Below are positions 1 through 10,758 of a stretch of 64,000 nucleotides of DNA, one piece after another. The translations under genes were made by a program, and so were the position numbers. The DNA is from Orychophragmus violaceus (taxonomy: Eukaryota; Streptophyta; Magnoliopsida; Brassicales; Brassicaceae): positions 32,367,034 to 32,431,033 of the forward strand of contig CM058231.1 in assembly GCA_030180135.1 (NCBI GenBank), in the 5' to 3' direction. The notes under the pieces are model-generated. The model was given only the letters and a program-made list of their open reading frames with translations. It searched no databases and had not been told where the DNA came from. Within the stretch, counting starts at the first letter, position 1, and every line of letters begins with the position of its first letter.

Positions 1-11
1 AAGTAGCACAA

Positions 12-575
12 CTACAAATACTCAGTAAAGACGAATTTGGATCGATTCCAATCCACATTTACGTGGTGTCTTTCAACTGATATTGGTGGAACCTTTTTCA
101 GCGTAAACTTAGATATTTCTAGAGCGTTATTCTTAAATAATATCATGGAAGATTCGTGTGACTCATCTTTAATCATTTCTAATAAGATCTGATTCTTTCT
201 CACAGAAACACCTTCAGGTTTTTCAGGAGAAATGAGCTGTGAAACGATTTCACACTCATTCAGATGATCACACAATCAATGACTTAAGTATTCTCACTCG
301 TGATCTGATCCAGAGTCTTAATACTTCAGTCATTCAGATCCTATACTTCATTCTGGAACTCTTTCGACCATGTCAAAGAATTCCGACTTGTGTCTCATCA
401 AATGAACACAGTCACACTTACTGAAGTAATCAGTAGAGACAATGAAGTACAGGAAATTTTCTCTGGCATTACTGCTCATTGGGCCACATACATGAGTATG
501 TTCCAGGTCCAATAAGCCTTTGGGCCTTTCTCTAGCTCGGCTAAGATAGGCCCCTTTACCTTTTGGTCCAGTAAA
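12..575 (-). pseudogene. Ty1/copia integrase core remnant
   Basis: Minus-strand translation shows blocks typical of the plant copia integrase catalytic domain. From about 540 to 480 there is a segment ending HTHVCGPM, which corresponds to the first conserved block near the first catalytic aspartate (the usual D is replaced by H here). It is followed by a stretch like DYFSKCDCVHLMRHKSE (about 450-390). From 275 to 12 there is an open stretch with HLNECEIVSQL and NQILLEMIKDE, corresponding to the region around the catalytic glutamate. Several stops and frame changes separate the blocks, so no functional protein is possible. The element runs off the left edge. Identity as copia integrase is confident; the subfamily is not assigned. 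Confidence 0.8.
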
Positions 576-959
576 CAGAATTCAAGTCTCATAAGATATC
601 TTATCAAATGAGCCCAACAGTCCATAACTATGGGATTTCTGAATCCTACTTACTCTATGTGACCAAGACTTTTATGCCAAGAAAAATCAGGTTTAATTCA
701 TCAGATTTAAACCAATTCGGTATTTATGTTACATTTAGGCACTCTTTGGTTTAAGATATAAAACCCATTCCATGAATAGGGTGCTACAATTAATATTTCA
801 TTAAGATCAAAAGAACAAAAATTTGTCTTTTATCAAAATGAAAAACATTCAAATTCACTCAAGAAAATGAAATACAACTCTGCTTAAAGCAGGTACATTG
901 TAGCAATTACTTAATACAAAACCAAGCCTCAAAGGGATCTATAAGTGAAAACCCTACGG

Positions 960-1082
960 CTGAGGCAGCATCCCAAGCTCCTTCCAGACATGTAGTTTCA
1001 CTTGCCCTTTCTTCAAAGTTCTACTGTTGCCCAGGCTCTGCATATTATAACAAATATCAGTGCCACAACCAGTATCCAATAC
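960..1082 (-). pseudogene. Ty1/copia protease active-site remnant
   Basis: Immediately after the gag stop, and in the same minus-strand frame, comes VLDTGCGTDICYNM. This matches the copia aspartic protease signature, in which D-T-G is the catalytic triplet. The stop at 1083-1085 separates it from gag; it falls where copia polyproteins usually have a Trp codon, so one base change would create it (inference). The reading ends at an in-frame stop near 960, so only the first part of the protease is recognisable. Confidence 0.7.
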
Positions 1083-1947
1083 CTATAAGGTAGAACTTGA
1101 AGTAATAACATGAATACCTGAGGAAGTAGTCTCATACATCAACTTCAACTCCTCATCATCTTCCATGAATTTAATGCAATTTCTCTTCCAATGCCCAATC
1201 TCTTTACAGTAGCAGCACTTACCAACGTAAAAGGTATCTGACTCGGGCTCAGAAGACACACGCTTGCCATGATTCAAAATCTGGACAACTTTGTCTTCAC
1301 CCTTGTCAGCATTAGGTTTAGTAAACCTACCCTTCTCATTCATGAGATTGTACAGGGTACTCTTCACGTTTGGCTCAACTGTCTTGAGCATATCATGCAG
1401 TTCAGTCAGCGTCTTCGTTAAGCCTTTCTTGATATAGTTCCTTCTGAACTTATCATAGCTTGACGGCAGTGACTGCAGAATGATCTCAGTTGCCAATTCT
1501 TGGCTAACTGGATAATCCAGTTTCCTCAGGTTATCAATGTAACCCATCATTTTACTGACATGAGGACTCACTGGATTATCATTTGGTAGCTTGCAGCTAG
1601 TGAGAGACTTAACCAACCGGTATCTCTCCACTCTTATCTGCTCCTGAAATTTCAATTTCAGGCTGCTGATCATCTCTATTGGCGACTCCATGTTCTCAGA
1701 TTGCTTCCGCAAGTCTGAGTCCATGGTAGCCAATATCAGACCACGCACATCTACCGCATTATTATAATGCTTATTCCAAGCATCATATACTGCATGAGAA
1801 GCATTGGACCCGATCCTCACGGGGAGAGCTCTCTCAAGGACATAGTCTCAGGTTCCGCGACCAAGTCAAGAAATTTGATCCGTTCAGCTTGTCCATCTTA
1901 AGGACAGACCGGATCGAGAAAGTGTTTTGATTGTTTGTGCTAGTCAT
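1083..1947 (-). pseudogene. Ty1/copia gag (capsid/nucleocapsid), frameshifted
   Basis: The product would be the structural Gag protein that packages retrotransposon RNA. The likely start is the ATG at 1945-1947, giving an N-terminus with the copia-type segment KLNGSNFLTW. A frame change near 1850-1830, apparently a small deletion after NLRL, moves the reading into the long open stretch 1820-1083. That stretch holds the UBN2-type gag domain (motifs ENMESPIEMISSLK and PVSPHVSKMMGYIDNL) and near its C-terminus a zinc knuckle CCYCKEIGHWKRNC (CX2CX4HX4C). It ends at the TAG at 1083, directly before a protease signature in the same frame. Family assignment is strong; the frameshift makes it a pseudogene. 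Confidence 0.85.
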
Positions 1948-3642
1948 AACTGAAAATTAAGATAAAAGGATTTTAGTTAATATGTTCAATATGATTAATC
2001 TCGTATTATACTTAATATGATTAATCACGCATTATATTCAATAACATAAGTTACCCTCAATAGAATATAATGATTCCAAGATCCACATATAACTAAGATC
2101 AAAGTGGGCCACTGGCCGTCACCCAACCTTAGCTTATATCGGTAAGCCCTATCTCGGCTAATTATATCCGTGATATAACTCTTGGTTGTGAATCTGGGCC
2201 CGAGGCCCAATCCACTCTGATGTCTCAAGGCCCGGGACTCCCGATGGCCTAGTCAAGAAAACCAGACTATACAGTCATGTAATCATTAATGTCTGGGACT
2301 CCCAATGACATTTATGAATCACAAACCGTCTTATCCACGCAAAAGTAGACACCCTCACACTGTAAGGCCATGAGTACAATTGAATGGGCTTCGACAGCTG
2401 ACATAGACTGGACAAGACATCCAAGGCTTGATATTATTTGAGGTTTGTAGGTTTATTAAAAATTCATCCCAAAATAGAAGATTACTATTTTGGGAAACTT
2501 TCCATTTTTAGAAACCTACTATATTTGGAAACTTTCTAAAATTAGAAACTTTTAATTATAGAAATTTCCTAAAATCCAAAACATGCAAATCTAGAAACTT
2601 CTATTTTAAAAAACTTTCTAATTTCAAAATTTTGGAAACTTATTAATTTAAAATCGATTTTATAATTTTTATAAAAATAAATTTTAAATTAATTCTGAAG
2701 AAAAGACTCAAATAATTGGCCCAACTGTTTTAACTTCTTGGCCCGAGGCCCAAGAATTGGTCCATGTCCAAGACATAACCCAATTGTCCAATTAAATGAC
2801 ATAACCGGTCTGGTTCATTAAAATTGGTCTTAACCAAAATTAATTACTACGATGACCACAATTGTCAACCGGTTATTTACTAAACCGGATTTTCTCAATT
2901 TATTTGGTCCAACCAAATCAAATTAGAAAATCCTGGTTTAGGCACAAAATCCAATATTTCGACTTTGGATTTCTTATCCCGGTTTAACCAGAACTCAATA
3001 AACTTATTAAGTCTGTTTATTAAACCGTGACGTTTTGATTTTAATCAAAATTTTAAACCGAACCATTAACCGAACCGAACCGATTTGTCACGAACCGATC
3101 ACGGTCGTGACCTAGCTTGGCGACCACGCAAGGCATGATCAGCTAGCCGCAGCCGCAAGCATCACGCGATGCAAGCATCACGCGATCGCAAGCTGCTTCC
3201 GCGGCGGGTCGATAGTCGGGACCGGACGGGATGGTCGGGACAGTTGCGATCGTCCCACGCCATGCTTCAGCGATCGGGACTGCTCGGGTCGATTGCTTCA
3301 CACGATCGCCGAGCGATCGGGACAGCAACACACGCGAGCGGGACGGGCAGGACGCGATGCAAGCATCCGCCTTGCACCTCACGGTCGATCGATCCAACCG
3401 GCCAACGCGATCCATGCTATCGATCCGTGATCGATACATGCGATCGGCTTGGCCGATCGGTTCAACACTCGGCCGATCGCAATCCAAGTCATATAGCTTG
3501 GTTTTTGCGATTTCAAATGTGTTTGTTTAGGTTTCAATTCTTGTTTCTTAAGTGTTTTGCTCTTATCAGTAGATTGATTCAAAAACACCTCTTTAAACAA
3601 TCCTAAACATGATTCTAAACAAGAAAAACCACAGAACCAATA
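1948..3642 (-). other. Leader of the copia element, no coding sequence seen
   Basis: About 1.7 kb lies between the gag start and the primer-binding site, which is long for a copia leader. I see no conserved protein in it. It is AT-rich, with a run of GAAACTTTCT-like motifs at about 2490-2640, many AACCGG/CCGGTT motifs at 2800-3080, and an abrupt CpG-rich block at 3120-3490. Part of it may be an insertion or captured sequence, but no target duplication was found. Confidence 0.5.
3120..3490. repeat. CpG-rich block of GATCGGGAC-like repeats
   Basis: A roughly 370-bp block stands out from its AT-rich surroundings by density of CpG and of degenerate GATCGGGAC / CGATCG words. It also holds a perfect short tandem GCAAGCATCACGCGAT near 3153-3184. 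Open frames on both strands here are by-products of composition and match no protein family I recognise. Origin unknown. Confidence 0.6.
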
Positions 3643-3654
3643 GCTCTGATACCA
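3643..3654 (-). other. Primer-binding site (initiator Met tRNA)
   Basis: The minus strand reads TGGTATCAGAGC, the complement of the 3' end of plant initiator tRNA-Met used to prime minus-strand DNA synthesis. It lies one base inside the presumed LTR end (CTTCA, 3656). This fixes the element's orientation. Confidence 0.85.
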
Positions 3655-3655
3655 C

Positions 3656-4480
3656 TGAAGGATTTTCTTAGTGTTAATCCTGATTCAATTCATCAGATTA
3701 ATAGATCCTAAACATGCCAGATCTAGGTTCTCTTGCTAGAAACATAATAGATCTCACCTGTTACCTTGTTAATGCAGCGGAATATGAAGAACAGGTCAGA
3801 GATCAGCAGAGCCACCAAGTGATAACTCCTCCAGAGGTTCACACACGCACACCAAGCAGGAAGAAGGCTGCTAGACCAAGAGAAGGAGGCGCAGGGAGAG
3901 AGAGAGAAATCGCAGAGGGGGCTAAGGTTGGAAGGAGACTCAGACTTAAGTTTTAATTATAAAACTTGTCTAGTTCCTTTTGGGCTTTTGGGCCCAAATA
4001 CCAATCTGATTAAATCCCTTGGATTTAATCAGACCCATTAATCTCTCTCTCTAAGTACGACAAATGCCTGGCACTTTTACCGTACTTCTGCTAAGCCGTT
4101 CCTACACATTTTCCTGTTAGCTTAGGCGTGTGACCCATATGGGATCATATAATAAAGGCAATAAGTCCAAGACTTATAGATCATGAGCGGACTCTAGCAA
4201 GTCATCATGACCCCCAGTATTATATGACTTATGTCTGATCATTGACATACTCTTACTTTCTAGAGACAGTACCGAGATTACTGGACACAATTCCAACATA
4301 TACGTTGCAGAAACAGTGTTAGACCATATCATACCATTATAACACGATATTGTAACACCGTTTAGGTGAATCTTACCACTCTTCTGAGGTGTCATCCCTT
4401 TTCCAGCGTTAAAGCAGTCAACCATATCTGTTAACCCATGAAAGTAGTCAACTACTAAAAAATCAGAATCCGTTAAAAGC
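3656..4480 (-). repeat. 5' LTR of the copia element (outer end uncertain)
   Basis: The sequence directly outside the primer-binding site begins TGAAGG on the plus strand, as an LTR end should. It includes a purine-rich GAGAGAGA stretch (3895-3910) and palindromic stretches such as TCTGATTAAATCCCTTGGATTT. The outer boundary cannot be placed because the partner LTR lies outside the window; 4480 is an upper guess where the MULE-related ORF begins. Confidence 0.5.
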
Positions 4481-4497
4481 AAACAGTAGTCGACTAT

Positions 4498-4875
4498 TTA
4501 CGAAGAAAACTTACCAACGTCATTCTCTACAATTTCAGTATCTTTCAAAGTCACGCACAAGTTGAGTTGATCAATTTCACATCTCATTTCCACAAACAGG
4601 GACACATCGTCGTCGTTTTGAACCAGAACAGGTGGTGCGTCTCTTCCCTCATCCATCAACATGTACTGCGGCCATTGGTATGTTATTTCCACAGCTCGAT
4701 CTTCTTTGATATCCATCTTTTCTTTGACTATCTTCTCAAGATAGTCAAAAGTTGACCTTGAGCTTAACCAAATAGATTTGGTGTTTCCTTTTTTCTCGAC
4801 CTCGAAGCTCCAAATTCCAGTGTTACCTTCACGCCATTTCCCTCTGAGCAGCAAAACTGTCTTCCTTCCATCCAT
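4498..4875 (-). pseudogene. MULE-associated N-terminal (PB1/MuDR-like) domain fragment
   Basis: A 125-codon open frame resembles the N-terminal domain found in Brassicaceae MuDR-type transposases and related hypothetical proteins. Diagnostic phrases are LLRGKWREGNTGIWSFEV, AVEITYQWPQYML and PVLVQNDDDVSLFVEMRC. That domain is ubiquitin/PB1-like; it normally precedes a SWIM zinc finger and the DDE transposase core, neither of which is seen here. The frame has an ATG at 4873-4875 and a stop at 4498. It is therefore either a truncated transposase gene or the first exon of a larger broken one. There is no expression evidence. It could instead be part of the interrupted gene whose exon pieces flank the Tat element. 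Confidence 0.5.
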
Positions 4876-5510
4876 CTACAGCCAAACAAAAGTTAGATCT
4901 TTAGCAAAGTATTCCACTTTGTCTACAACTCTAAATAGTCGTCTACGATTTTTTGTGACAAAATGGATGTCAGATTCTTACTCTGACAAGGGACCAGATA
5001 AATTCCGAGGAATGTAGATGACCCAATGGAGGTAAAGATTTTCTGTTGTTCAAGGGACCAGATAAGTCCTACTGATTGTAGATGGGGTTGAAGATAGGGT
5101 CCCTTGAAGATATTTCTCCTTGAAATTTTGAGCGGGCAATTGTTACCTCCAAAAGTTGTCGACGTTACTGCCAGCTCAGCTATGGATAGGTATAGGTAAA
5201 AGTTGTCGACGTTACTGCTCAAAATAAATGACTACCGGCCAAAACTTTTTCGTAGTGGTCAAACAATTCGCAAAAGTAGCTGTCGCTTTTCAGCGACCTG
5301 TCACTTTCGGGTCAGATGTCGCAGACGAAGTAATAAGGGTATGGTTGTCCGATTTTGCGTGTTAAAATTGTTGTGTGCTGTCATTTACCTAAATAAGGGT
5401 ATAAACTTTTTATACACCTAATTTTTGACCCACTTTCTAATATTCACCCGATTAACCCTGCTAATAAACAAACTGAAAATGATATTCATCGACCAAAAAA
5501 ATACTTATTA
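4876..5510. other. Non-coding interval with a 21-bp direct repeat
   Basis: No coding sequence is supported. A perfect 21-bp repeat (it includes GTTGTCGACGTTACTGC) occurs at 5151-5171 and 5198-5218. Two GGGACCAGATAA(A/G) motifs occur at about 4990 and 5060. Origin unknown. Confidence 0.4.
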
Positions 5511-5525
5511 CGGAATTTTTTTTTT

Positions 5526-5749
5526 CTTTTTTTTTGATAATCCAGGGAGGATCCCAGACCGAGGTCCAGACTAATCTCTCTGGGCCCAGTCAGGCCGCAG
5601 GCCAGCTTCACCTGGGAGGGTTTTCCCGGGGCCTTAGGCCCAGTGCCTGCGTTGTGAGCAGAGGAGGCATTTTTGTTTCCGCCTGGAATCGAACCTGGAT
5701 GGTGTTTGCCACCTCGGACCCTTCTACCACTTAGACTACCTCAACCGCT
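5526..5749 (-). mobile_element. tRNA-derived SINE with 15-bp target duplication
   Basis: On the minus strand the head carries an RNA polymerase III A-box-like sequence (TAGTCTAAGTGG, about 5738-5726) and a B box GGTTCGATTCC (5695-5685), spaced as in a tRNA. A unique body and a poly(A)-rich tail follow (poly-T on the plus strand, 5526-5535). CGGAATTTTTTTTTT occurs on both sides (5511-5525 and 5750-5764) and fits a target-primed insertion duplication. About 225 bp in total, usual for plant SINEs. The RNA would not fold as a complete tRNA, so it is not a tRNA gene. Confidence 0.8.
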
Positions 5750-5864
5750 CGGAATTTTTTTTTTTCGTAAAAACTTATTACGAAATTAAGATATTAAAAA
5801 CTACTTAACTAAAAAGGAACAAAAAGATGCAGAGAGAAAATATAATAATAATCACATAAATCAC

Positions 5865-5926
5865 CTGCTGGTAGTACGACCACTATGGATACCCACAATG
5901 CTGGCAACTGGCGAAGCTATGGCAAT
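5865..5926 (-). pseudogene. Second half of a host-like exon cut by the Tat insertion
   Basis: Removing the 11.2-kb element and one GCAAT copy joins the minus-strand reading from 17155-17118 to 5921-5865. The resulting exon begins MFSAFLGHASAIA and stays open through IASPVASIVGIHSGR to a GT donor at 5864-5863. I do not recognise the product. No downstream exon was identified with confidence before the SINE and the MULE-like fragment. Confidence 0.4.
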
Positions 5927-6465
5927 TGTAAGATCGTAACTCGATCTATCCAAAGATAGCAAGAGTTTTCGGTTTGAAATTAGGGATTCTAAAAGAAGAA
6001 TTAGTGAACACGGTGAGAATTAGGAAATTAGGGTTTATAAGCCGGCGTTTCCGAGATGGAAGCCGGTAAAAAGAGGGTACTAAAGTCGCTGGAGAGAAAT
6101 TAGGTTTTAAGTTGATTCTAAGATCTCTCAGCAAAAAGTATTATGAAAAGCGTGAATCTTTATTGATTTGTGTAGTTCCCTTTTATAGGGTTACAAGTCG
6201 GTTTAACGTAAAAGGAAAATAAGAGATAATTACGAATATTTCCTAATAACTCGGCTTTATCTTGATATGTAATATTTCCTTTTTCTGACTTACTCGCACG
6301 GCGCCTTGGACCCAACACCTTCCAAACCCTAATGTAAGCCGGCTATCCCGAGTTTGGTTTAACCTAAGTTTTACCGCCTTGGGCTTTATTACCGACTTTC
6401 CATTCTGGGCCGACCTAAACTCATGAATAGGCCTTCTTAGGAAAGTGCTAATCTTGACTCTAACA
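5927..6465 (-). repeat. 3' LTR of the Tat element
   Basis: 539 bp, from TGTAAGATCG to GACTCTAACA on the plus strand, paired with 16579-17117. It is the downstream LTR for the minus-strand transcript and lies upstream of the antisense gene that starts at 6965, so it or its neighbourhood could supply that gene's promoter (inference). Confidence 0.95.
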
Positions 6466-6470
6466 ATAAG

Positions 6471-6481
6471 CCCCCCCCCCC
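6471..6481 (-). other. Polypurine tract of the Tat element
   Basis: Eleven consecutive C on the plus strand (G11 on the element's strand) lie five bases inside the 3' LTR, where plus-strand DNA synthesis is primed. A pure G run is an unusual but plausible polypurine tract. Confidence 0.7.
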
Positions 6482-6964
6482 AGTGTGACGACTTGAACTC
6501 AAGTCGGCATTACGAGGAGTTAACCTATGGTTTAAGAAATGACCATATCACACATGCATTTTTTTCACCTAGCGAGTTCTATTACTGTTTAGGCCCATAT
6601 CCTTATCGGGTCGCTCCGGCTTGGCCCGGAATGGCGAACTTTTAGCAAACCGGTCCAGAACCGATGATGATTCGTCGAAACCGGAATTGATTCTCGGTTT
6701 AGTCACCGGATAGGTATGATATACGAATCGTCGCCTAGGTAATGATGTGCCTTGATTTCTGCGCCGTCATTTTCACTATAAGTAGTTCCTTCTTGCTTCT
6801 TACTCCCTCATTTCGCCCAAGTGAAGAAGTTTAGAAGGTAATCTTCTCTCTTTCAGTATTTATTTTCCGGCCATCTATTCGCCGTTGCTCCACCTTTTGT
6901 TTTTAGGACTTTTAGATCAAACGCTGCTTGTTGTTTGTGTTCTTCGTCTGTTCTTCCGTGAATT

Positions 6965-9659
6965 ATGTCTTTGATCCGTTGTTCATCGAGTAAGGACAAG
7001 GAAGTTGTTACTGTCTCGTCTGCGGAAAATTCGCCAAGCCGTCATAGCAGTTCTTCGGATTCGTCATCCGCTTCTACCTCATCCGATCTGAGGAACCATC
7101 CTGGATACCATGCAGCCGAAGATTTCATCCGTCGTCACGAGCTTGCTCAGCGGACTGACACTGCAAGTAGTTCGGGTCGAGGCGATCTTTTGACTCCGCG
7201 GCTGCGGGACTCTGATTCTGACGACTTCGACGAGACCGTGGATATCGAAGGTTTTGAACCGGATTCCAATGTTCCATCTCTTGGGTCGCCGTCTACTTCT
7301 GTCGAGTTGTATGGAAACGTCTTTGAAACTCGTTCTAACATTGAATCTGTGACCACCGAACTTCAAGGTTGTGGGGCTGATTCGAGAATCAAGTTCCTCA
7401 TTCCTTGTACGTTCGACCGTCCTTGGACTCCTCCATCGGGTTATATGACTCTTTATGAGACTTTGGCTGCCTCTACCTGATTTGCTTGTTTCTTACTGCC
7501 ATCGTCGTGAAATCGCTATTTCTCAGCTTTCAGCTGTTGCAGTTCGTCATATGGTTAGTCTTCTTGTGCTCGGTGCTGGCGCCGATGTGACGATCACGGC
7601 TAGCTTTTTCGAGGAGGCGACTTCCATCAACCCGATGAAAACCAGCCCGGGTTGCTTCGCCGTTAAGTTGAAGAGTGGCAACCGTGTTGTGACCGACGCA
7701 CCTAACAAAATTAACAACTGGCAAAGGAATTACTTTTATGTCGAATTGTCTTCGTTTGTCGTTCCTGACGAGCATAGGGAACTTATCAGGGCGTCATGGA
7801 ATACGGATTTTGGTAGATATCGTTCTGATTTGATTGCTTAGTCAAATGTGATGATTTACTTATTTCCGTTTTACTGTTGCAGTGCATCATCCATTTCTCA
7901 AGCCGTACCCAGATCATTTCTTCCCTATTCTCCAGAAGATTCAAGCTCTTGGTCTTCGCAAGTGGTCAGACTTCACCCGAGATTGTATCGGCAAGTCTCT
8001 CTCGCGAATCTCTAAAGGTATATGTTTTTTTTTGTTGAAGTATTCTTCGTAGGACGGTATCTTTCATGCTCATATTTCTGAATCTTCATTTCTTTTTCAG
8101 TTAAGTGGAATACTAAGTCGAAGGTCGCTCCAGAACAGTTAGTCAGACCAAGGAGGATGGGCAAGGTGAAGAAAATCGCATCGGTTGATTACTCTCAGAA
8201 GATCTCGGCCAATCCCTCTTCGTCCCAACCATTGAAGAACAAAGACATTGCTTCGCCTCTTCGAGGATATGTTGGCGCGTCGTCTGCTGTTGACGAGAGA
8301 CCAGCCGACTCTCAAGTCGTCTCGGCTGTAGATTTAACAATGGCGGCTCCACCCGCTAAGGAACCTGCCAAAGTTCATCCTAAGAAAAGACCGGCTGAGG
8401 GAAAGTCGGACCAAGAAAGATCGGCCAAGAAACCTGCCGTGGCTAGTCAAATCGCTGTTGAGACTTCCAACCATCCTCAGGATGCCAAAGATTCTGGTAA
8501 GCCTAAGAATCCTTGGCAACGATTTTACGAAGATTCTGGAGATGTTGCTGATTCTTCCGGCGCATTGAAGCCTTTTGTTACCCGCAAGGAGCTTGTCCTA
8601 GCTCGTCCTCGCGGTCCGTCAAAGAGTGGGGCTGTTCAACCTTCGATTCACAATTTTGCTTTTCAATATGAGAGTGAGGTACCTCTTGTTAATAATCCGC
8701 GGGCGTGTTTCAACATGCTGACTTGCGTACGTGGCAATGAGATGGATTGGCCTAAGATTCAAGAGCTCCCTCATTCTGATGCTATTGTCAAGCTAAAGCA
8801 GGCTGAAGTAGCGGTAAGCTTTGGAATTTCTCTTTTCTTCATAAGTCTCAATGTCGTTTACCTTTTCCTGACTTGGTATTATTACATTTTCCTTCAGATG
8901 ATAGCGGCGTCGAACCGCATGGCTCTTGAGAGTACTCATTCGGCTAAGAAGATATCTGACGCTGTCGTAAGGAGAGACAATCTTTTGAAGAAAGCGAAAG
9001 AAGAAAAGGAGATGTTGGAGGCGAGAAATCTTGATCTTTTGAACAAACTCCGTGAGGCCGAAGAGAGACTTCGTGAGATTGACGAGAAAGCTAAGGCCGA
9101 CCTCCTTGCGTTTCAGTCCGAGAGGAAGGAGCAACGGAAGTTTTTTGCTGAGTTCGTAAGGAAAGAAAGGGATCGTGTTGATGCGGCGGCGAGGGCCAGG
9201 GCGCAAACTCATTTTGACCTTTTCCAACGGTATATAAAGGATCAGGAGACTGCGACTTCCTTACAGATTGAGTTTGGCCAGATCTCTGGTCTCAGGAAGT
9301 GTCTGCTAAAGCTTAGTAGCGAGGGCGTCTTGATTCCTACGTCGGTTTTAGACCAAGTTGCCATGGACGAGGCCGCAGCCGATGCTAAATTTGACGAGTT
9401 AAACGTCGTGACTAAGGAAGAGCTGTCTTTTGTTCTTTCGCCGCTTCGTCATCCTCTGCTGAACCTTTCCCGTGATTCACCACCTCGTGTCCCGAAGGAT
9501 GTGGATGAGTTTGGTACTAATCTTGGCATAATTCCCGAGGGGGTTCCCGACAATCTCGTCAAGTCGGTTAGTCTAGAGGTCTCGGCTTTAAACGGGGAGC
9601 CTGACGTGAATGCCGAGAAGGAGGGTGTTCTAGAGAAATCGTCGGCTGGAACTGATTGA
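6965..9659 (+). pseudogene. Spliced antisense gene of the Tat element (putative gypsy-type transposon protein, coiled coil)
   Basis: This gene is opposite in direction to gag-pol. The ATG at 6965 opens an acidic Ser-rich N-terminus. From about 7430 to 7811 comes a domain with GYMTLYET, LPLPDLLVSYCHRREIAISQL and NNWQRNYFYVELSSFVV, which resembles the plant Transposase_28 / putative gypsy-type transposon family. A frame change near 7465 breaks it. Proposed introns, each GT..AG, are 7812-7881, about 8016-8100, and 8814-8897 (84 nt, in frame, so it can be read through). The last exon (8898-9659) has a long charged helical stretch (about 8950-9240), probably a coiled coil, and ends at TGA 9657-9659. 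Function unknown. Except for the frame change it looks well kept. Confidence 0.75.
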
Positions 9660-9940
9660 AATCCCATTTCCTTGTGTTGCTTTGTAATAGTTTATTTTGA
9701 TTTTCCAAACCTTGAACTCCTGTTTTTAATCATAATTTATCTTAAGTTCGCTTTAAGCTTTTGATAGCGATTTGAATCAGTCTATCTTTGTTTTTAAAGC
9801 TTATTTGTCACACTTAATCAAATTGCGGTTTGGAATTTGACGAATCAAATATAGACTTTCGTTGTGTGACCAAGTCGTGCTACTGCATTTAAGCTTGTAG
9901 CGATTTTTATCACAAACTTGTGTTAACTTTTAAACAAGCA

Positions 9941-10245
9941 GCGACTTTAAATAGTCGGACTAATCTCGTATTAAGCTTGCCGTCAAACTTAAACGATTTA
10001 GCGACTTTTAAATAGTCGGACTAATCTCGTATTAAGCTTGTCGTCAAATTTAAACGATTTAGCGACTTTCAAATAGTCGGACTAATCTCGTATTAAGCTT
10101 GTCGTCAAACTTAAGCGATTTAGCGACTTTCAAATAGTCGGACTAATCTCGTATTAAGCTTGTCGTCAAACTTAAACGATTTAGCAACTTTCAAATAGTC
10201 TGACTAATCTCGTATTAAGCTTGTCGTCAAACTTAAATGATTTAG
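9941..10245. repeat. 61-bp tandem array in the Tat element
   Basis: Five consecutive units of 60-61 bp start at 9941, 10001, 10062, 10123 and 10184, each opening GCGACTTT or a one-base variant. Units share AATAGTCGGACTAATCTCG and differ by few substitutions. The array lies between the 3' ends of the antisense gene and pol. Tandem arrays in this region of Tat/Ogre-type elements are known as seeds of satellite DNA. Confidence 0.9.
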
Positions 10246-10464
10246 CGACTCTTGCCATAAGGCGGTTTGCGAGACTTACAAATGCTCGGCTTTGTTTTAA
10301 GGGCGGGATAATGCGCGAGTCTTTTATGCTCGACTTATTTGTTATCTCCTACCGCGAAGAATTTGCGGGACGGATCCCGGCTTTTCCTTACCACGATGTG
10401 CACCTCGTGCGCAAGGAAGACCACACCCCTGGCCAAGAGGCATGATGCTAGTGCGAGTCTTTAT

Positions 10465-10560
10465 TAGATGCTCGGCTTTCTGCGAGTTGCATTGACTCGA
10501 CTTTTGCGAGTTGCTTAGAATCGGCTTTCGCGAGTTACTTAGACTCGGCTTTGTTAGTAC
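10465..10560. repeat. Short degenerate repeats of CGAGTT/CTCGGCTTT
   Basis: Three to four imperfect units of about 28 bp, alternating a CTCGGCTTT-like word with GCGAGTTGCTTAGA-like sequence, lie between the 61-bp array and the end of pol. No coding content. Confidence 0.6.
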
Positions 10561-10758
10561 TGAGGGTTTTTAAATACTTAATGAAAGGACTTACCTGTTT
10601 TGGTTTTTGCTTTCAAGGCGGTAGATTAACTGAAAAACATGAAGATTTTATTAGATTTGTGACTGTGCCGGTAAAGGCTGCCTACGTATCTCCCGAGGAA
10701 GAATCAAGTCACTCGTAGTTCATAGTACATTTTTTTTTTGCGCGATAGCCTTGCCGTC

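Larger units (their letters stand above)
1..4480 (-). mobile_element. Ty1/copia retrotransposon, 5' half, decayed
   Basis: Read on the minus strand, the order is LTR (from about 4480 down to 3656), primer-binding site, long leader, gag, protease remnant and integrase core, which is the Ty1/copia order. Reverse transcriptase and the 3' LTR would lie beyond the left edge of the window. The outer LTR boundary (near 4480) is not resolved because the second LTR is not visible. Frameshifts and stops in gag, protease and integrase show that it is inactive. Lineage within copia is not assigned. Confidence 0.8.

Noticed and set aside
3143..3606. Several overlapping open frames rich in Arg, Asp and Ser
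   Set aside because: They come from the GATCGG-rich repeat block; frames on both strands are open and no domain is visible.
5526..5749. A- and B-box sequences resembling a tRNA gene
   Set aside because: No complete cloverleaf can be drawn, and the poly(A)-type tail with a 15-bp duplication shows a SINE.
7079..7366. Minus-strand open frames opposite the antisense gene of the Tat element
   Set aside because: The plus strand has the ATG, family motifs and splice sites; the minus frames are shadows.
9941..10245. Regular repeats that could suggest a CRISPR array
   Set aside because: Units are contiguous with no unique spacers, and the setting is a plant retrotransposon.
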